64,000 bases of DNA from Polytrichum commune (Eukaryota > Streptophyta > Polytrichopsida > Polytrichales > Polytrichaceae): assembly GCA_950295325.1 (NCBI GenBank), contig OX485803.1, forward strand, positions 31,489,554 to 31,553,553, read 5' to 3'. A program made the translations under genes and the position numbers. The notes under the pieces were generated by a model. That model saw only the letters and a program-made list of their open reading frames with translations, was not told where the DNA came from and searched no databases. Position 1 is the first letter of the stretch; each line of letters starts with the position of its first letter. Positions 11,384 to 23,979 of this stretch are shown here, one piece after another.

Positions 11384-13353
11384 TAGTACTTAACTCATTA
11401 CCTATAGTGCATGTGCGGGGGGCATGGATGAGGATGAATTAATGTGGCATGGCGTTTCTTCTTGGCTGCAGAAAGTATGTGATTTAAGACAATTGGGTGT
11501 ATTAATATTTCTTACCGAAATTGTCTTTCAGATCATCGTCGTTGAGGGAAGAACTTTTGCAGCAATTAATTCACCATGGCTGTCATCACCAGTGCTGGAA
11601 AATTGCAGTACATATCTAACTCTCTCTGTACAAATTCCGCAGGCCTAGTGTACAAAATCCACAAGTCTCTTTGTCACACCACCTGAATGTTAGGTAGAAA
11701 GGCCCACTGTTACAACGCCCAGTTTGAATCAGTGGTCGCTCATCGAAACTTATGCAATTTATACACGTTTTCCAAAAATGACAAAATTTGCCACTGTGTA
11801 AATTTTAAATTGTCACAAAACAAAAATTCCTACAGAAAATTAAGAACCTTACACTAGTACCTAGGGGCATACATTACAACACAATTGTAACATCATTGCA
11901 ACAATTTTGCAACGGTTTTGTGGGTTTTGGAAATTTCAATATTTGTGTCAAGCTCTCAAAAGCGTTGCAATTTTGTTGCAAGTATGTTGCAAATATGTTA
12001 TAAAATTGTTTGTATACCGTTTGCAAAAGTGGTGTTTAAAATGTGTTGTGCCTATGTTTAAAAACCGTTGCTAATGAAGATAGAATTGCTCATATTTTGC
12101 CTACCTTTATATTGGTTTTGCAACGGCTTAGCAATAGTTTTGTAATGCATTTGTAGCGCTTTACAAATGTTTTAAATATAACTCTACAACAATGGAAGAA
12201 TAAAACATCCACATACTTCGTGCGTTATGTCTACAAATGTAACTCATTTGTATTTCTAACATTAAATACATTATATATTGATTGTGAATTGTTTAGTACC
12301 AATTTTTTCATAAATTGAACATGTGTATTTCACATACTTCCACAACATTACATCCATAAAGACAACATTGGTTGTATGCAATCCACACTCTTTATTGACA
12401 TTCTTGTGACAACATGCAATCATTATGCAATCAAATTAAAAATATATGTATAGTGTTTTTGAAAGATAATTTCATTAGTATTTAAACTTTTATCATATGA
12501 TTTTTGTGTTGTTTTGTAGGAAGTTGCCAACAAAAGCCTATCACATTGTATGTGATAGGCTCTACCATATAAATCATATCATCCGCAATCGCTTAGTAAA
12601 GAACCAAAAATATTTCATGGTAAAAATGAAATTTATTGCCTTTTTTTTTGTAATACATGAAAATTGGAGCACTGCGACCAAAAATCAGATCACAGTGACT
12701 TCTTTTGTCACCCGGGGATAAACATCCGGACGTTCATAGACATTCCTAAAAAAGGCTTGCATCAAATTGGATCTTCTAGCTGCTTCACTTGGTGAGTGCT
12801 CCAATTTCTGATAGTTTCATCACTAACAAGCTCCCCACTCCTCTTCACTCAGCTTGAAATAAGCTTGAAATAGCTTATGTTGTTGATAGCCGCTCAAAAT
12901 GATTCAAGCTTCATTGCAGCATCCACATGCCTCTAAGTTCTCATCTGAGAACCTTCAAAAGGAATATCCAGAGAATGGATACAGGATAGAATTTACAGAT
13001 AATTGCACATAACATGTGCAATATCAAATCGTTACATCCTCTGCATTGGTTTCACAGCTCCAAACATCAGAATGTGTACAAATAGAAGTATAATTTCATC
13101 CATTAGACACAATCTGGAGGAATTTCACTGACTTGGCTCTTAGATATTATACCATAAAACAGTCGTGTATTGCTTGAGACCCACTCAAATCCCACATGCA
13201 AAATCTCAATAAAGATGAAACATGAAGCACCTCATAATAGTGATCTGTAATTGCAAATACATATGGAGCCAACTACAGATTCTTTTGAAACAGAACATGG
13301 GTGAAATGAACGAGGACAATTGCTAGTAAACATATAAAAAGTGAGAACCATAC

Positions 13354-13599
13354 TTGTGACTGACTCTTCGTCAATGCGGACTTCTTCACACACACAACAT
13401 GGTGTCTGCACATTGCCAAGGGCGAACTTGCCATCGTGATCACCAGTTCCAAGCATGCATCATTTGGGATGTCACTCCACCAGTAGGGTTGAGAGTCTGA
13501 GAGCTCCAAGTTAGCATCCACTTGTGGTCCTGGTCCCATGTACTGTAAAGTGATTGCCACTCTGTTCTGGGGTCCTATTATACCAGCTGCTGGTCTCAC
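13354..13599 (-). pseudogene. Unrecognised exon inside the CACTA element
   Basis: An 82-codon minus-strand stretch with splice-like borders: ACACAG before 13599, and CACAA followed by GTATGG after 13354. It reads VRPAAGIIGPQNRVAITLQ and continues to a QPYWWSDIPND segment. It joins in phase 0 to the exon at 15439-15147. The composition is protein-like but I do not recognise the family. It may be captured host sequence or part of a second CACTA gene. Confidence 0.4.
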
Positions 13600-14661
13600 C
13601 TGTGTATGTCTCACACAAAGCATATGTCAAGGATGAACCCTAGCCAATGCGAATGCATTCACCATTCGATAAATTCTTGCATTATATCACATAACCATAG
13701 CCGATGTCAGTGTTGTATCACATAATTTATCTTGCAAAACCTTTATGCACTTCACTACAAGCATGTGAGTCCTAGGCAGCTTGTCTTGTGTTGGTCAAAA
13801 TCGTCCTGTGTCATTAATAGTTTTAAAAATCTACCACTATAGTAGAGTTGCAACAAAATTTTAGACTCGGTGAAGTTGTCTGATATGCTCGTATGCTCGT
13901 ATAGGTCTCATATGCTCGTAATGCTTGACAGTTGGAGTATTCCAGAGCTACAATCATACCATACTCAACAAAAACAATCTCTGATGGATGGAGATTGAAC
14001 ATCTGCATCTTTTAAGAGGGATGGAGAGCATACAGTAGAAATTGGGGATCAATTTTTCAAATGTATATGGAAACCCTCAACACAAGTTGCTAAAGACAAA
14101 ATTAAAATCTGGATTCCAGAACTTCCAAATCCTCTGTGAAATTTATAAAATGTGAAGCCTACCTATGTATGTTACTACTGCAACAAACCAAGTTTAGCTA
14201 CAGTTTCATCTCTTTCCCCAAACGAAAGAGGAAATAAAAACCAATTCACCTGCATTTCCTTGATGTGTGTTCCTTAGGAGGATCCAAGAAAGTGGATGTG
14301 CGTATCACTCATTAAAGTCCATGTCCTGAAATTGTATGCTCAGAAGTGCAGAAATTATTACTGTAGGTTGCTTCATCATGCCTTAAATGGTGACTCAGGT
14401 CACACAGGATTCAGAGTTTTCAGAGTTTACCTAGAGGAGAAGAGTATTTAACACATCAGGGTTAAAGTTCAGGTTTCAACACTGAAACCCCCTTCACAGT
14501 ATGTGAAAGTCGGTAGGGTTAAGCTCAGAAGAATTTTCAGAGACAGCATTGTCCTAACTATTGATTACTGTACAATGCTATGTGGGTTGACACAAAATTA
14601 ATATTTCCTGAAAGAAAAGTGACATGTGGCGTATTCACTTGGTCAAGATCATAACGAACTT

Positions 14662-14707
14662 CCTTTCGGCACTCAAATGTTGAACCTTTCGGCACTCAAA
14701 TGTTGAA
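14662..14707. repeat. Two tandem copies of a 23-bp unit
   Basis: CCTTTCGGCACTCAAATGTT plus GAA occurs twice back to back inside the CACTA element. No function is evident. Confidence 0.7.
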
Positions 14708-15146
14708 CCAGACATCAATCTTTTATGGCACCATCTATGAAAACGATCTTCCCAATTTTCACAAGAGGTGGGGCGGCAATGAGGTTCTTTATCACCGCAC
14801 TAACGTTAGGAAAATGGTGTGGAACACTACAGCGCCTATTGTTGGCTTAGTTAATGAATCTTAGGATTGTGACCTTGCTTGGGGTTGTGTGGTTCCATTA
14901 GGTGCACCCCTGCTCAAGGCCTGTTGTCTGGCAATAAAATAAAGCTCTTTTCGATTATCTCAAAAAAATTAAATTTTGTGTTATATATTTAATAGAGATA
15001 ATGATGGCACTGTAGACTTAACAAGAGTTGTGAATCTGAGAATATCTAAAGATGTGCAAGAGTTATCATGTGATATTTTGGAAGATTGATATTATTCTGG
15101 GGTTGTGATTCTGTTGCTCACAGTAACCAGGGTTTTGTGTGTGTAC

Positions 15147-15439
15147 CTGGAGGTATGGCACACTGATGTTGTCCACCGACAAGGCATAGTCCACTCCTTC
15201 AGTGTCAAGCCCAAGTTTCTCTACTTGTAGAAAACTGGATAACCCATCAACACCTGCAAGCTTAGAACTCCTTAAGCTTACTGAACCATCGGTTGTTGCA
15301 GCACTCTCATTGCAGATCTTAGTTTCGGTAGCATCAGCTGGAAATCCCATCTCCCTCTGCTGCTGCTGAAGGGAGCTGCAGGTAGGGTCGTTGAGCGTCC
15401 TCCACCAGTTGTTCAGACACTCAACCGTGTCATCCAACA
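15147..15439 (-). pseudogene. Unrecognised exon inside the CACTA element
   Basis: About 97 codons on the minus strand, starting LDDTVECLNNWWRTLNDPTC and containing a Gln-rich SSLQQQQREMGF segment. It ends at CTCCAG followed by GTACAC. The border before it is CAAG. It is in phase with the exon at 13599-13354. The upstream partner was not found: none of the possible donors in the 16.3-kb exon gives the right phase. Function unknown. Confidence 0.4.
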
Positions 15440-16162
15440 CTTGTATTTGGCATTCCTAAGAATATTGCAACCACCAACACATCCTTCAGTAATTTGCCAT
15501 CAATTGCAATCAGATTCAATGATCAATTTCCCATGATCATGTTTTTTTTCTTTCTTAAATTAAAAAAAAAGGAGTGGAACCAGTAATTTACAGCTTGAAT
15601 CATTCTGCATCTGGCAACGTGGAAACGAGAGGTTGTAACCAATGTCGGTCTAGTATAGTCTTTTCTTGATGCTATAAGGGTATCTATAATGAGTTTTCGC
15701 ATTTTATGATACGATTAAGGTATGGGTATTTGACCTATTTCTATATTCCATACCATCAGGGTCTATATATCATGCAAGACCTTCATACCTAGACAAAATT
15801 GTCCTTAGTATCAACATGGTTTAGAATGGTATTGACCCAACTAATAACTCATGACCATACGAAGATTCTCTCACCTTGACATACCCACCTTATATCATTA
15901 TTTGACTGGTATTACAATTTTCATACCATTAATTTTGATGTTGAAATTTACTGATACCATGCATTTACCAATATACCGGACTGACACTGGCTGAAACAGG
16001 TTAAGGAGGACTTCACAACCTTAATTTATGAGTTTGCAGTATAACAAGATGAAGTTTTGCTCACATCAATTTCCCATCACGGATTCAAAATGGGATGGAA
16101 GAACCAGTAATTGAACAGCTTGAATAGCTCTGCGCGCATCTGGCAATGTGTAAACATCTGGC

Positions 16163-16675
16163 AATGTGCCAACATTGGTGGTTGAATGAACTCAGGCTCC
16201 AACTCCTCATTCTCCAAAGGCATTGATGAATCTCTTTCTTGTGATTGAAGGACATCATGTTCTTCAACCATATGTTCATATTCAAAGCCTTGTGAGAAAC
16301 CCTGAAATGCAAAACGCAAACATGTTTAAACTTTTGATTTAGTAGTTTTGTGTTTTCAATTATATATATATATAGCGCATTTCATTTTTTTAAGAAAATA
16401 AAATCATTTTTTGAGACAAATTTATTTATTTATTTTAAACTGCGAATTTAAAAAAAAATCAAATTATGCTCAAATACATTTCATACTTGTGATGAATTTG
16501 TTGAAGATGATAATATATCGTCTTGCGAATTTGAAGAGCTCGATGCCCTGATGTGAAGGCCATATTGGATTTCATGTTTGTCACAAACATGAAATAGCCG
16601 AAAATGTTGTCCTCTACACCGCTTACAATGACATAGGCGTCTTTTACGTGTTCCTGAACCTTCACCTGTTTCCAT
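16163..16675 (-). pseudogene. CACTA transposase N-terminal remnant (two exons)
   Basis: The ATG is at 16675. Exon 16675-16487 encodes METGEGSGTRKRRLCHCKRC followed by a Cys/His pattern (CDKHEIQYGLH), resembling the C-x-C-x2-C end of plant Transpos_assoc domains. It joins in phase 0 across a 184-bp intron to an exon starting at 16302 (GFSQGFEYEHMVEEHDVLQS), which is acidic and leads into EFIQPPM. No DDE-type catalytic core follows. Products would be non-catalytic. The family call rests on the cysteine pattern plus its place in a CACTA element. Confidence 0.45.
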
Positions 16676-18605
16676 TGCATTTGGTGCCGTAAGCGTATAA
16701 CCTACAATGATAACAAAAGTAAGGAAAAAAATAACATACAATCCTAAAATTTACAAGCAATGCTTAAAAAACCATTACTATATTCATTTTGCACATTACA
16801 AAAAAATAAACAATTTTAAAGTTGTAGTATTCTAAATTGAATTGTTATTTGAGCATACTTATCCATAATGCATACATTTATACTGTTGAAAGCATATGTA
16901 TTGAATATAACATGTGTGATCCAACTATGGGGAAGAGATTCAATAAGTATTCCAAGTAGCAAAACAAATATTAACATTTCATGAAGACTATTTTACTTAA
17001 ATACCCTTTGACCAAATTACAAAACCATGACAAGCCACTACTTACAATTAGGCAAAGTCGAGATTATATATATCTAAATACCGTTTTTAAAACATGAATA
17101 TGATTGAAATGATTGTCAAAGATCATAAAAAAAAAGATGATGTGTGATACAACTTTGGAGTATTAAACCATGACTAGATCCCTCATAAATGAAGAAACAA
17201 AGAAAGGCAATACAAAAAATGATATCTTACCAGATGCAATATTAATTTTTTTGTAAATCTCTATGTATAAAAAGCAATAGCATAAATTGACGCACACATA
17301 ATCCTTAAACTTATGAGGTATCAAAATATTTTCGTTTGGTCATTATACTTCAATATAGAAATATTCTAACTTAAGTAAAAATTAAAAGATGAATATTTAT
17401 ATGGTAAAGACAAAGTGCAACAGTAGTTAACCCATAACAACTAAAGCAACAATGTATTCTAAGCTTCTTTTGGGAAGTAATGGTTTAAAAAAGGCAAAAT
17501 GTAAAATTTTGGTAAGTTTATCCTCATTACATAAAGACAAGTACCACGGGTAGATCACTTAGTGCATTTTAAAAACGACGTGCGGCATAATATAGAGAGG
17601 ATTAAAATCATTTGAAATAAAAATTATAAAGGAATTCCAAATAATGAAGGGGCCATTAAATGTAGACAATCCCCTTATAAGTAAGTTAGATGGACATAAA
17701 ATGTGGGCCATTATTTTTTTGTAAAATTAATATAGGGGATGAAGACAAGGATCTTAGAAGGTATGTTTAGTATGGTAGGTAAATGGGTTTAGGACTCACG
17801 GGGATGGATGATAATTGGGATTTCCGTCTGTCCAAAATTACTTAAAAGGAATATAGAGTACAAAAAATTGCAGTGACTTGGACAATATAAGTAATGGAAG
17901 GGTGGAAACAAATGGGCCATTTTTGAAATTTAAGTAATTATAGGGAGGCTTTAATTCAGCCCTTGAAGGTAAATAGCCCCTAAACAAAAAACTCCCAGCC
18001 GCACGTGGTGCACAAAAATGCCTTAGAGTTATTTACCCGTGACAAGTACAAACTATTTTAGTTTTCGAAGTTTCCATGAATACTTAAAATAATCTATATA
18101 CAACATAGAATTATACCATAAAATATGCATGCATTGGATGTCTAATCCATCATGAGTTTACACTACATTCTTGGAATACGATGCAATATTGATAATTCTT
18201 TTGCAATGAAATTATTTCATTCAAAGAAATTCAATATAAACCAATTTAATATATTTAAATTTGGTGAATTGGTTATATACCATAGAAGGTAGCTATATCA
18301 TCTTTACTAACTTTTGAAATGTGGTTACTACAAGGGCTTCATATAGTCTCAAGTAGTGTAGGGTGGCCAAGTATCGGAACTCAAGGGAATTGTAAATATT
18401 TTTTTATTAGAATAAAGAGCCATATGTGTTTTATCATAGAATATGAAGTTATTAACCCTTAGAACACCCAAATTGAAGTGTTTTGTCACCTACAAAACAA
18501 GTCATATAAGAGTGTCGCAAAACCGTTACAAAACTGTAAACTAGATGACAAACCCAAAATGTCTAAGTGTAAAACCGTTGCTAACTGGGGCTCTAGGTAC
18601 TAGTG

Positions 18606-19611
18606 TTAATCACTGATCAGGTAGGAAGATTCTGCATGCAGTGTTAAGGTCAACAAGCTTAAGCATGTATAAAGGCCCAAAAGACTAGCTAGTATCTGGT
18701 GAAGCAATTCACAATATAGTTGTGGAAACTCTGAGATTTTTCATCTATCTCTGAGAACTTGAAAATAGGAAGTAAGCCTTATCTTGTCCACACATGCAGG
18801 TAGAAGATACACTTCAAATTATATTCCTGTCAAGCACACAGGAGCCTAAGTTAACCCACTGACAAACTTACTAAAGTAGAAAATCTTTGAGGGTCATAAA
18901 GCAAGGTTGTCATTCTTCTCTAAGATGGATGTCACATTTGCCTGTTTAGAAATCCTCACATGCTATAACGTTAACTTTGTGTGTCAAATTAAAGGCTCCA
19001 AAACAATTGTGACCGGCGTCAGGGAGACTTAACCGTACCCTGTGAAGTGGTGGCTAGTGCCGTAAACGATGCCATTTGAGAAGTACCGCAAGCATATTTT
19101 TCATTTGAATTGTCCGGATCGGTTGCAGCGCCGCTCGAACTAACCATCCGTTTTAGCTGGAACAACCGCGAATCACTTTTGTAACACTGTCTGTCACACC
19201 ACCCGAATGTTAGGGCGTCCATTCTGCGCATGAAGAACGTGCTGCAGCACGGGATGAAGTTTCCAGAAATTGACATCAAACTTAATGATGGAATTACCAT
19301 ACAACGATGTGATCTAGAATGAGTCAGCACACAAAAAATCCACATTGAGATGACACTTGCCTAATTAAGCAATGCACTCCTTGTTCCAATATACCAGCTC
19401 TAAACTTCTACTTATAAGGTTAGCCGCCGCTGCAAATTATTGCTTATACTTGATTCCAGCCGATGCGTCCTTTACTTGTCAGCTTCGGTGTGTAGAATTT
19501 GCAGAGTGAGGAGTCTAGATCTGCTGGTGCAGCTCAGAGATAATTTCCTACCTGCTCGTCATTGGAATCCAAATTTTAGTTCAGACAAGGAAGAAATTAC
19601 TGCACAGCAAA
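18606..19611. promoter_or_regulatory. Upstream region of GDSL gene 2
   Basis: About 1 kb between the CACTA right end and the gene 2 ATG, presumed to hold its promoter and 5'UTR. No TATA box could be placed with confidence. The stretch 19019-19345 has somewhat higher GC and open frames on both strands, but no recognisable domain. A short piece at about 19190-19215 (TCACACCACCCGAATGTTAG) also occurs near 11680. Confidence 0.35.
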
Positions 19612-22600
19612 ATGCAGGGTGTGGTGGCCGTAGCATTCGCCCACACTTTTTTGGCACTACTGCTTTGCACCATGAGTAATTATGTGAGTGCAGGTGACAA
19701 TGAAATTAATTCGACAACATCATCCTTCCAATGTCCTGAGTACATCTTTGCCTTTGGGGATTCAGCCACAGACACGGGGAACGCGCAGGCGGAACTTCCC
19801 ATCGTCTTCGACCTCAATTATCCGTATGGCAAGTCTTACCAGTTTCCGCACCCGAATGAGCGCAATCGTTACTGTGATGGCCGGATGGTGATTGACTTCA
19901 CGAGTACGTAAATTACTTGCAGCTACAAAAACCTCAACCTGTGACCTGGTGTAATAATTCACTCAGTTACTTTGAGATGCATGTTCACTTCTTAAATATA
20001 CAGCAGATTGAAGTTCTTTCACTCATGCAAATGGCACAGGAGGATTTGGAGTGTTTCTTTCAAGGATAGGAGGTTACACTTTTCCTCCTCGAAACAAAAA
20101 ATCTAAAGCATAAAGGGAATTATTTGTGACACGGAGTGAATAATTTCAATGCATAATTTTCAAATGTGAGATTTGCACATTTTGGAATTCCCACTGGAAA
20201 CTAATAACATGCCCGCACTTATGGGTGTGGTCAACCAACGAACAACTCCTACCATGAGGGCCACTTTTGAAGTTGGTTTGGCTACTGAGATCCATTGGAT
20301 GTAACCAGTACTGATAGAAAACGTTCAAGGTGGCATGCACCAGTAAGTGTGGGTGGGCTATTGAAAAAAATTGGACACAATAACTACAAGTAATCAGTAC
20401 AGATCCTCCTTTTGTGGATTGGTCATTTTCGCGAGATCAGTAAAGGCTGAATCTATCCAGGTTGATTAAAGTATGATAGAGGTAGTCTGATGTCCTATAT
20501 TATTGATTTCTGCCTAAATGATCATTCCTACTGATTCACAGCTCAAGCTTTCGGGTTTCCATTCCTGGAACCATATAGCAGACATTTACAAGAATCGGCG
20601 TACAGGCGAGGCGTCAACTTTGCATATTCTGCCGCCTTTGCAGCTGTCAGTAATGCGGAGACTCCGTTCTTCTTACAACGTGAAACACAAAACTACTTTG
20701 CATTTATAGATAATCATACAGGTGATGGTTATCTCTTGAGTTTATGTTAAGGCCTTGGTTAGACCAATCCATAACCGATGACTCATCCCAGAGTAAAAGG
20801 GTTATCAAAATTCATCGCACTTTTTGGTTCATGAAGGCACAATGTTGTCTATATGTTATAAATTGGGTCCTTGACATGTACTGTTAGGTGGATGACCTCA
20901 AGTCAAGTCCTCAAGTAGTCCTTGAGTAGGTGGATGACTCGTTGCACATGTGGCTTGTCACCCACTCTTCTCTTGCTGGTTGTCTAGTCTATAACATTTG
21001 GCACATGAGGTGGCATTTTGAGATTTAGGATGAGAACGCCTTCCATAGAGCATAACCCCCATATACTTCTTATGCCCTCAATCCACGTTGTTGGAGGGTC
21101 CAGAGCAGGTGAAAATGGTTTTGTCCAGTAACCCCTCCCGGCCCCCAAGAGTTTCGTAGTCCATAGCCGGTTTTGGAACTGCTATATTGAAGTGCCACCA
21201 TGCCAGACTAACATTGGCTTCCCACTAGATTAGTGGCAACACAATCACCATGAGCTAAGTCTAGTATTTGTTGTGATTTGATGTGTTATTCCCAATATTA
21301 GGAGGTCTCATTACAACAATACCAAGTCCATAGTGATCAAATCAAGTGATTTTGCAAACAACTCTATTCCTAATTGGATGTACAAGGAGGCTCATTACCA
21401 CTTACAGCAAATGTCACCCTTCCCTAGTCTAACTACCCTTGTCCAGTAGTGGACATGTCTCACCATGCCATTGTCTGTATAAAAACCCAATACCTACCTA
21501 ACCATTACTATGCTCATTTCCAGGCTTTGGTGTGACTCCTTGCATCCATTGCCTAGTGCATTACCAAATACTCATCCAAGAGCAAAAATGTTGTCAAAAC
21601 TAATCACACGTTTTCACCCATGACAATGTCATATCATTCATAATTCCTAGATTTTGTCCATGAGTTGATCGGTTATGTCCAATGATTAACTCCAATAGTA
21701 GATGGATTAGTCACTGCTTCTAGGACTCATCATCGTCCTCTCTCCTGTTGTTGGTTATCTCGTCCATGTCGCCGGTATCTTCTAACCTGCATGTGATGCT
21801 CGGCCCTCAGTTGCAAACATCGCTGGAAACGGACTTTACATCTTCCCGGAGATTGGCGGAAACGACTTCATGTACGCTTATGTCACACTGGGCGCATCTC
21901 CTGCTGAAGTTATCACGAACGACGTACCAGCTGCAATATCCGCCATCAAGACCAACATGGAAGTAAGTCACAATTTTCCAATAATCCACCCAAGTTCTCC
22001 AAATAAGTACTGCGCCCAGCTGCATCAGAATGTGATTCAATAATCCAGACGTAAGGTGCTTGAACTCTTCGCATTTGCTAAAGCATTATTAATCACAAAA
22101 CCCTAACCACTGATCATCAGTATTAAGTTATATACATTACAGGAGCTGATAGCTGTTGGTGCAAAAAGCTTTGTGGTGTTCAACATTCCTCCACAAGGGT
22201 GCACCACGGTGATCATGACGCTCTACGAGTCGAGCAACTTCAAAAGGGATGAATTGGGGTGCTTGGTAGAGTACAACAATGTCAACAAGGTGTTCAACGA
22301 TCAGCTGAATACTACAATCATGGAGTTGCAGCGGACGTACCCCACTACAACCTTCCTTCAGTTCGACTACTACGCAGCTTACTTGGAAATATTTAGGAAC
22401 ACGGAGCAATATGGTAATCGACCGACACTTATTAAATATATGTATATGATGACTTCAGTATGTACAGTGACGTAAGTAAAGAACCATTTGGGAAAAATTG
22501 GAACTTAATGTTTTCCAGAAGTGGGCAAGGAGTATGACACTGACATCAATCCGGAGAAGAGTGTTCATCAAGATTAATTCTAGGTCATTACTGGGGCATA

Positions 22601-23979
22601 TTATTGTATGCAAGGGTTGAAAATATCCAGATCCATCCAAGATTGATTTAATTGCAGCTATCATCAGTATGAGCCAGCCTCGGCCTACTAACCTAGCTAG
22701 TGGAAGTGCAACAATATATGGGAGTTGTGCAGTTTCTGTGTGTCAACCATGTTCACTATAACGTATCAGAGTTGATATCCTTTAATTCAACCAGAGTTTT
22801 GGTCAGAAGCTGGTTGTTTTGCATAAAGTATCTTCTATGTTTGGTAAATTTTCGTTGCATGTTTGGAGTCGGTGTGGAGGTTTGACAAAAAAATGTCATT
22901 ATATATTGGGTCATTATAGAGATGCTAATTGAGTTTGAACCCCAATGAACCGTTACAGAATGTTCTTTGTTCAAACCTCCACACTGACTCCAAGCATGCA
23001 CCAAAGACTGACCAGACATGGAAAGTAATGTACGGAAGACAACCAGAGATTCGTCTACGTTGTTAACTCCTTACGCAAAAGTGCAGTTGAATTAACGGAG
23101 AACTTTGTTATGTTGATCCAATCTCCATGTGCAGTTGGGACATGCACGTACATAGACTTCAGACCTTTGGCTTCAATTTGTTTCATGGTTATCCTATTGG
23201 TGTGTTAAAAGGCGGCTTCAAGAAAGGTTTAATGTGGAACCCTAGTAACTCCAAGGTCAAGCTGCCTAAACTTAGAAGGCTCGAATAGTGCTTGGATAGG
23301 TGACTTTCCTAGTACTTGATTTTTGATGCACCCTCCCTCATGAGTTTGGTTCACCCAATCATAGTGGGAGCCTCCAAGTGAGCCAAACCATGTGAGCAAT
23401 TAGGAGTTTGTCCTTGGTGGAGATTAGGTGCATGTTGGCTTGCTCTCGCTTGTTTGAACTATTCATTTTGAAAAGGAGACTGCAATATTTACTGATTCTC
23501 ATGATGTCCATTTTGGAACTACATATGTAAACTTAGACTAGCTTACAGAAGATGAAACAGCACCATAATTCACGCCAATGACATCATTGAAGTCATCTCT
23601 CTCTCCTTCTCTCTGTCAATGATCAATAATATTTGTTTAATCCTTCCATCTTGTGATTCCAGGATTTGTGAGAGAGAAAGCGTTGGACGCATGTTGTGGA
23701 TATGGAGGGAAATACAACTACAATTTGTTGGTGTTGTGTGGCCGCACAGGCGCCGTCGTTGACCCCGTGACGTTCGAAACAGCAATCGTCAACATCTCCG
23801 AGTCGTGTCCTAACCCGAATGAGTACATTGTGTGGGACGGCATCCACGGCACAGAAGCCTTCTACCGGATCATTACGACATTCTTCCTCACTGGCCGATT
23901 CGTGAGCGGTCCACCAGGTTTCTCCAATCTGGTCGATACTTGTGGGTTGGATACCAGCAATTTCTGGCAACCAGCTTGA
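19612..23979 (+). CDS. GDSL esterase/lipase, tandem copy 2 (five exons, 403 aa)
   Basis: Predicted secreted GDSL carboxylester hydrolase. Exons are 19612-19903, 20542-20721, 21811-21962, 22143-22413 and 23663-23979. Introns are GT-AG with phases 1, 1, 0, 1; exons 1, 3 and 4 have the same lengths as in copy 1. Residues 1-27 form a hydrophobic signal peptide (AFLALLLC-type core). Block I is FAFGDSATDTGN with Ser51, block III GGND with Asn175, block V WDGIHGT with Asp357 and His360. Block II reads GVNFAYSAAF: the Gly found at this place (128) in copies 1 and 3 is Ala here, next to the region that helps form the oxyanion hole. Intron 4 carries a 5S rRNA-like repeat and a foldback. The frame is intact. 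Substrate unknown; lowered or changed activity is possible. Confidence 0.9.
22857..23000. repeat. Foldback repeat in intron 4 of GDSL gene 2
   Basis: Arms of about 32 bp (22857-22888 and 22968-23000, for example GGAGTCGGTGTGGAGGTTTG) pair with few mismatches around an 80-bp centre. A diverged copy lies at about 62400-62600, near the other 5S-like repeat. Confidence 0.65.
23236..23336 (+). repeat. 5S rRNA-derived repeat (Cassandra- or SINE3-like), copy 1
   Basis: The stretch aligns by eye to the 3' two-thirds of plant 5S rRNA. AACTCCAAGGTCAAGC corresponds to AACTCCGAAGTTAAGC, TGCTTGGATAGGTGACTTTC to the box C region, and it ends TGCACCCTCC. It is too diverged to be a working 5S gene. About 250 bp downstream is shared with the copy at 61962. 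Cassandra TRIM retrotransposons are established carriers of 5S sequence in their LTRs; LTR ends were not defined here. Confidence 0.55.

Larger units (their letters stand above)
11852..18605 (-). mobile_element. CACTA (En/Spm-type) DNA transposon, 6754 bp, non-autonomous
   Basis: The ends are CACTAGTACCTAGGGGC (11852) and GGCTCTAGGTACTAGTG (to 18605); the outer 13 bases match perfectly as an inverted repeat. A 3-bp duplication TTA lies on both sides (11849-11851 and 18606-18608), as expected for CACTA elements. Subterminal motifs of the CAACGGTTTT type recur near both ends (about 11905, 12061, 12121 and 18522, 18572). A minus-strand coding start at 16675 resembles the N-terminal cysteine cluster of CACTA transposase-associated domains. 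The transposase catalytic region was not found; unrelated exon-like pieces fill 13.3-15.5 kb. Orientation is given from that coding strand. Confidence 0.8.

Noticed and set aside
19019-19345. 108-codon minus-strand frame upstream of GDSL gene 2
   Set aside because: No domain, no splice context and an equally plausible frame with stops on the other strand; not called as a gene.
23236-23336. Functional 5S rRNA gene
   Set aside because: Too many mismatches and the 5' third is missing; shared flanks point to a repeat family instead.
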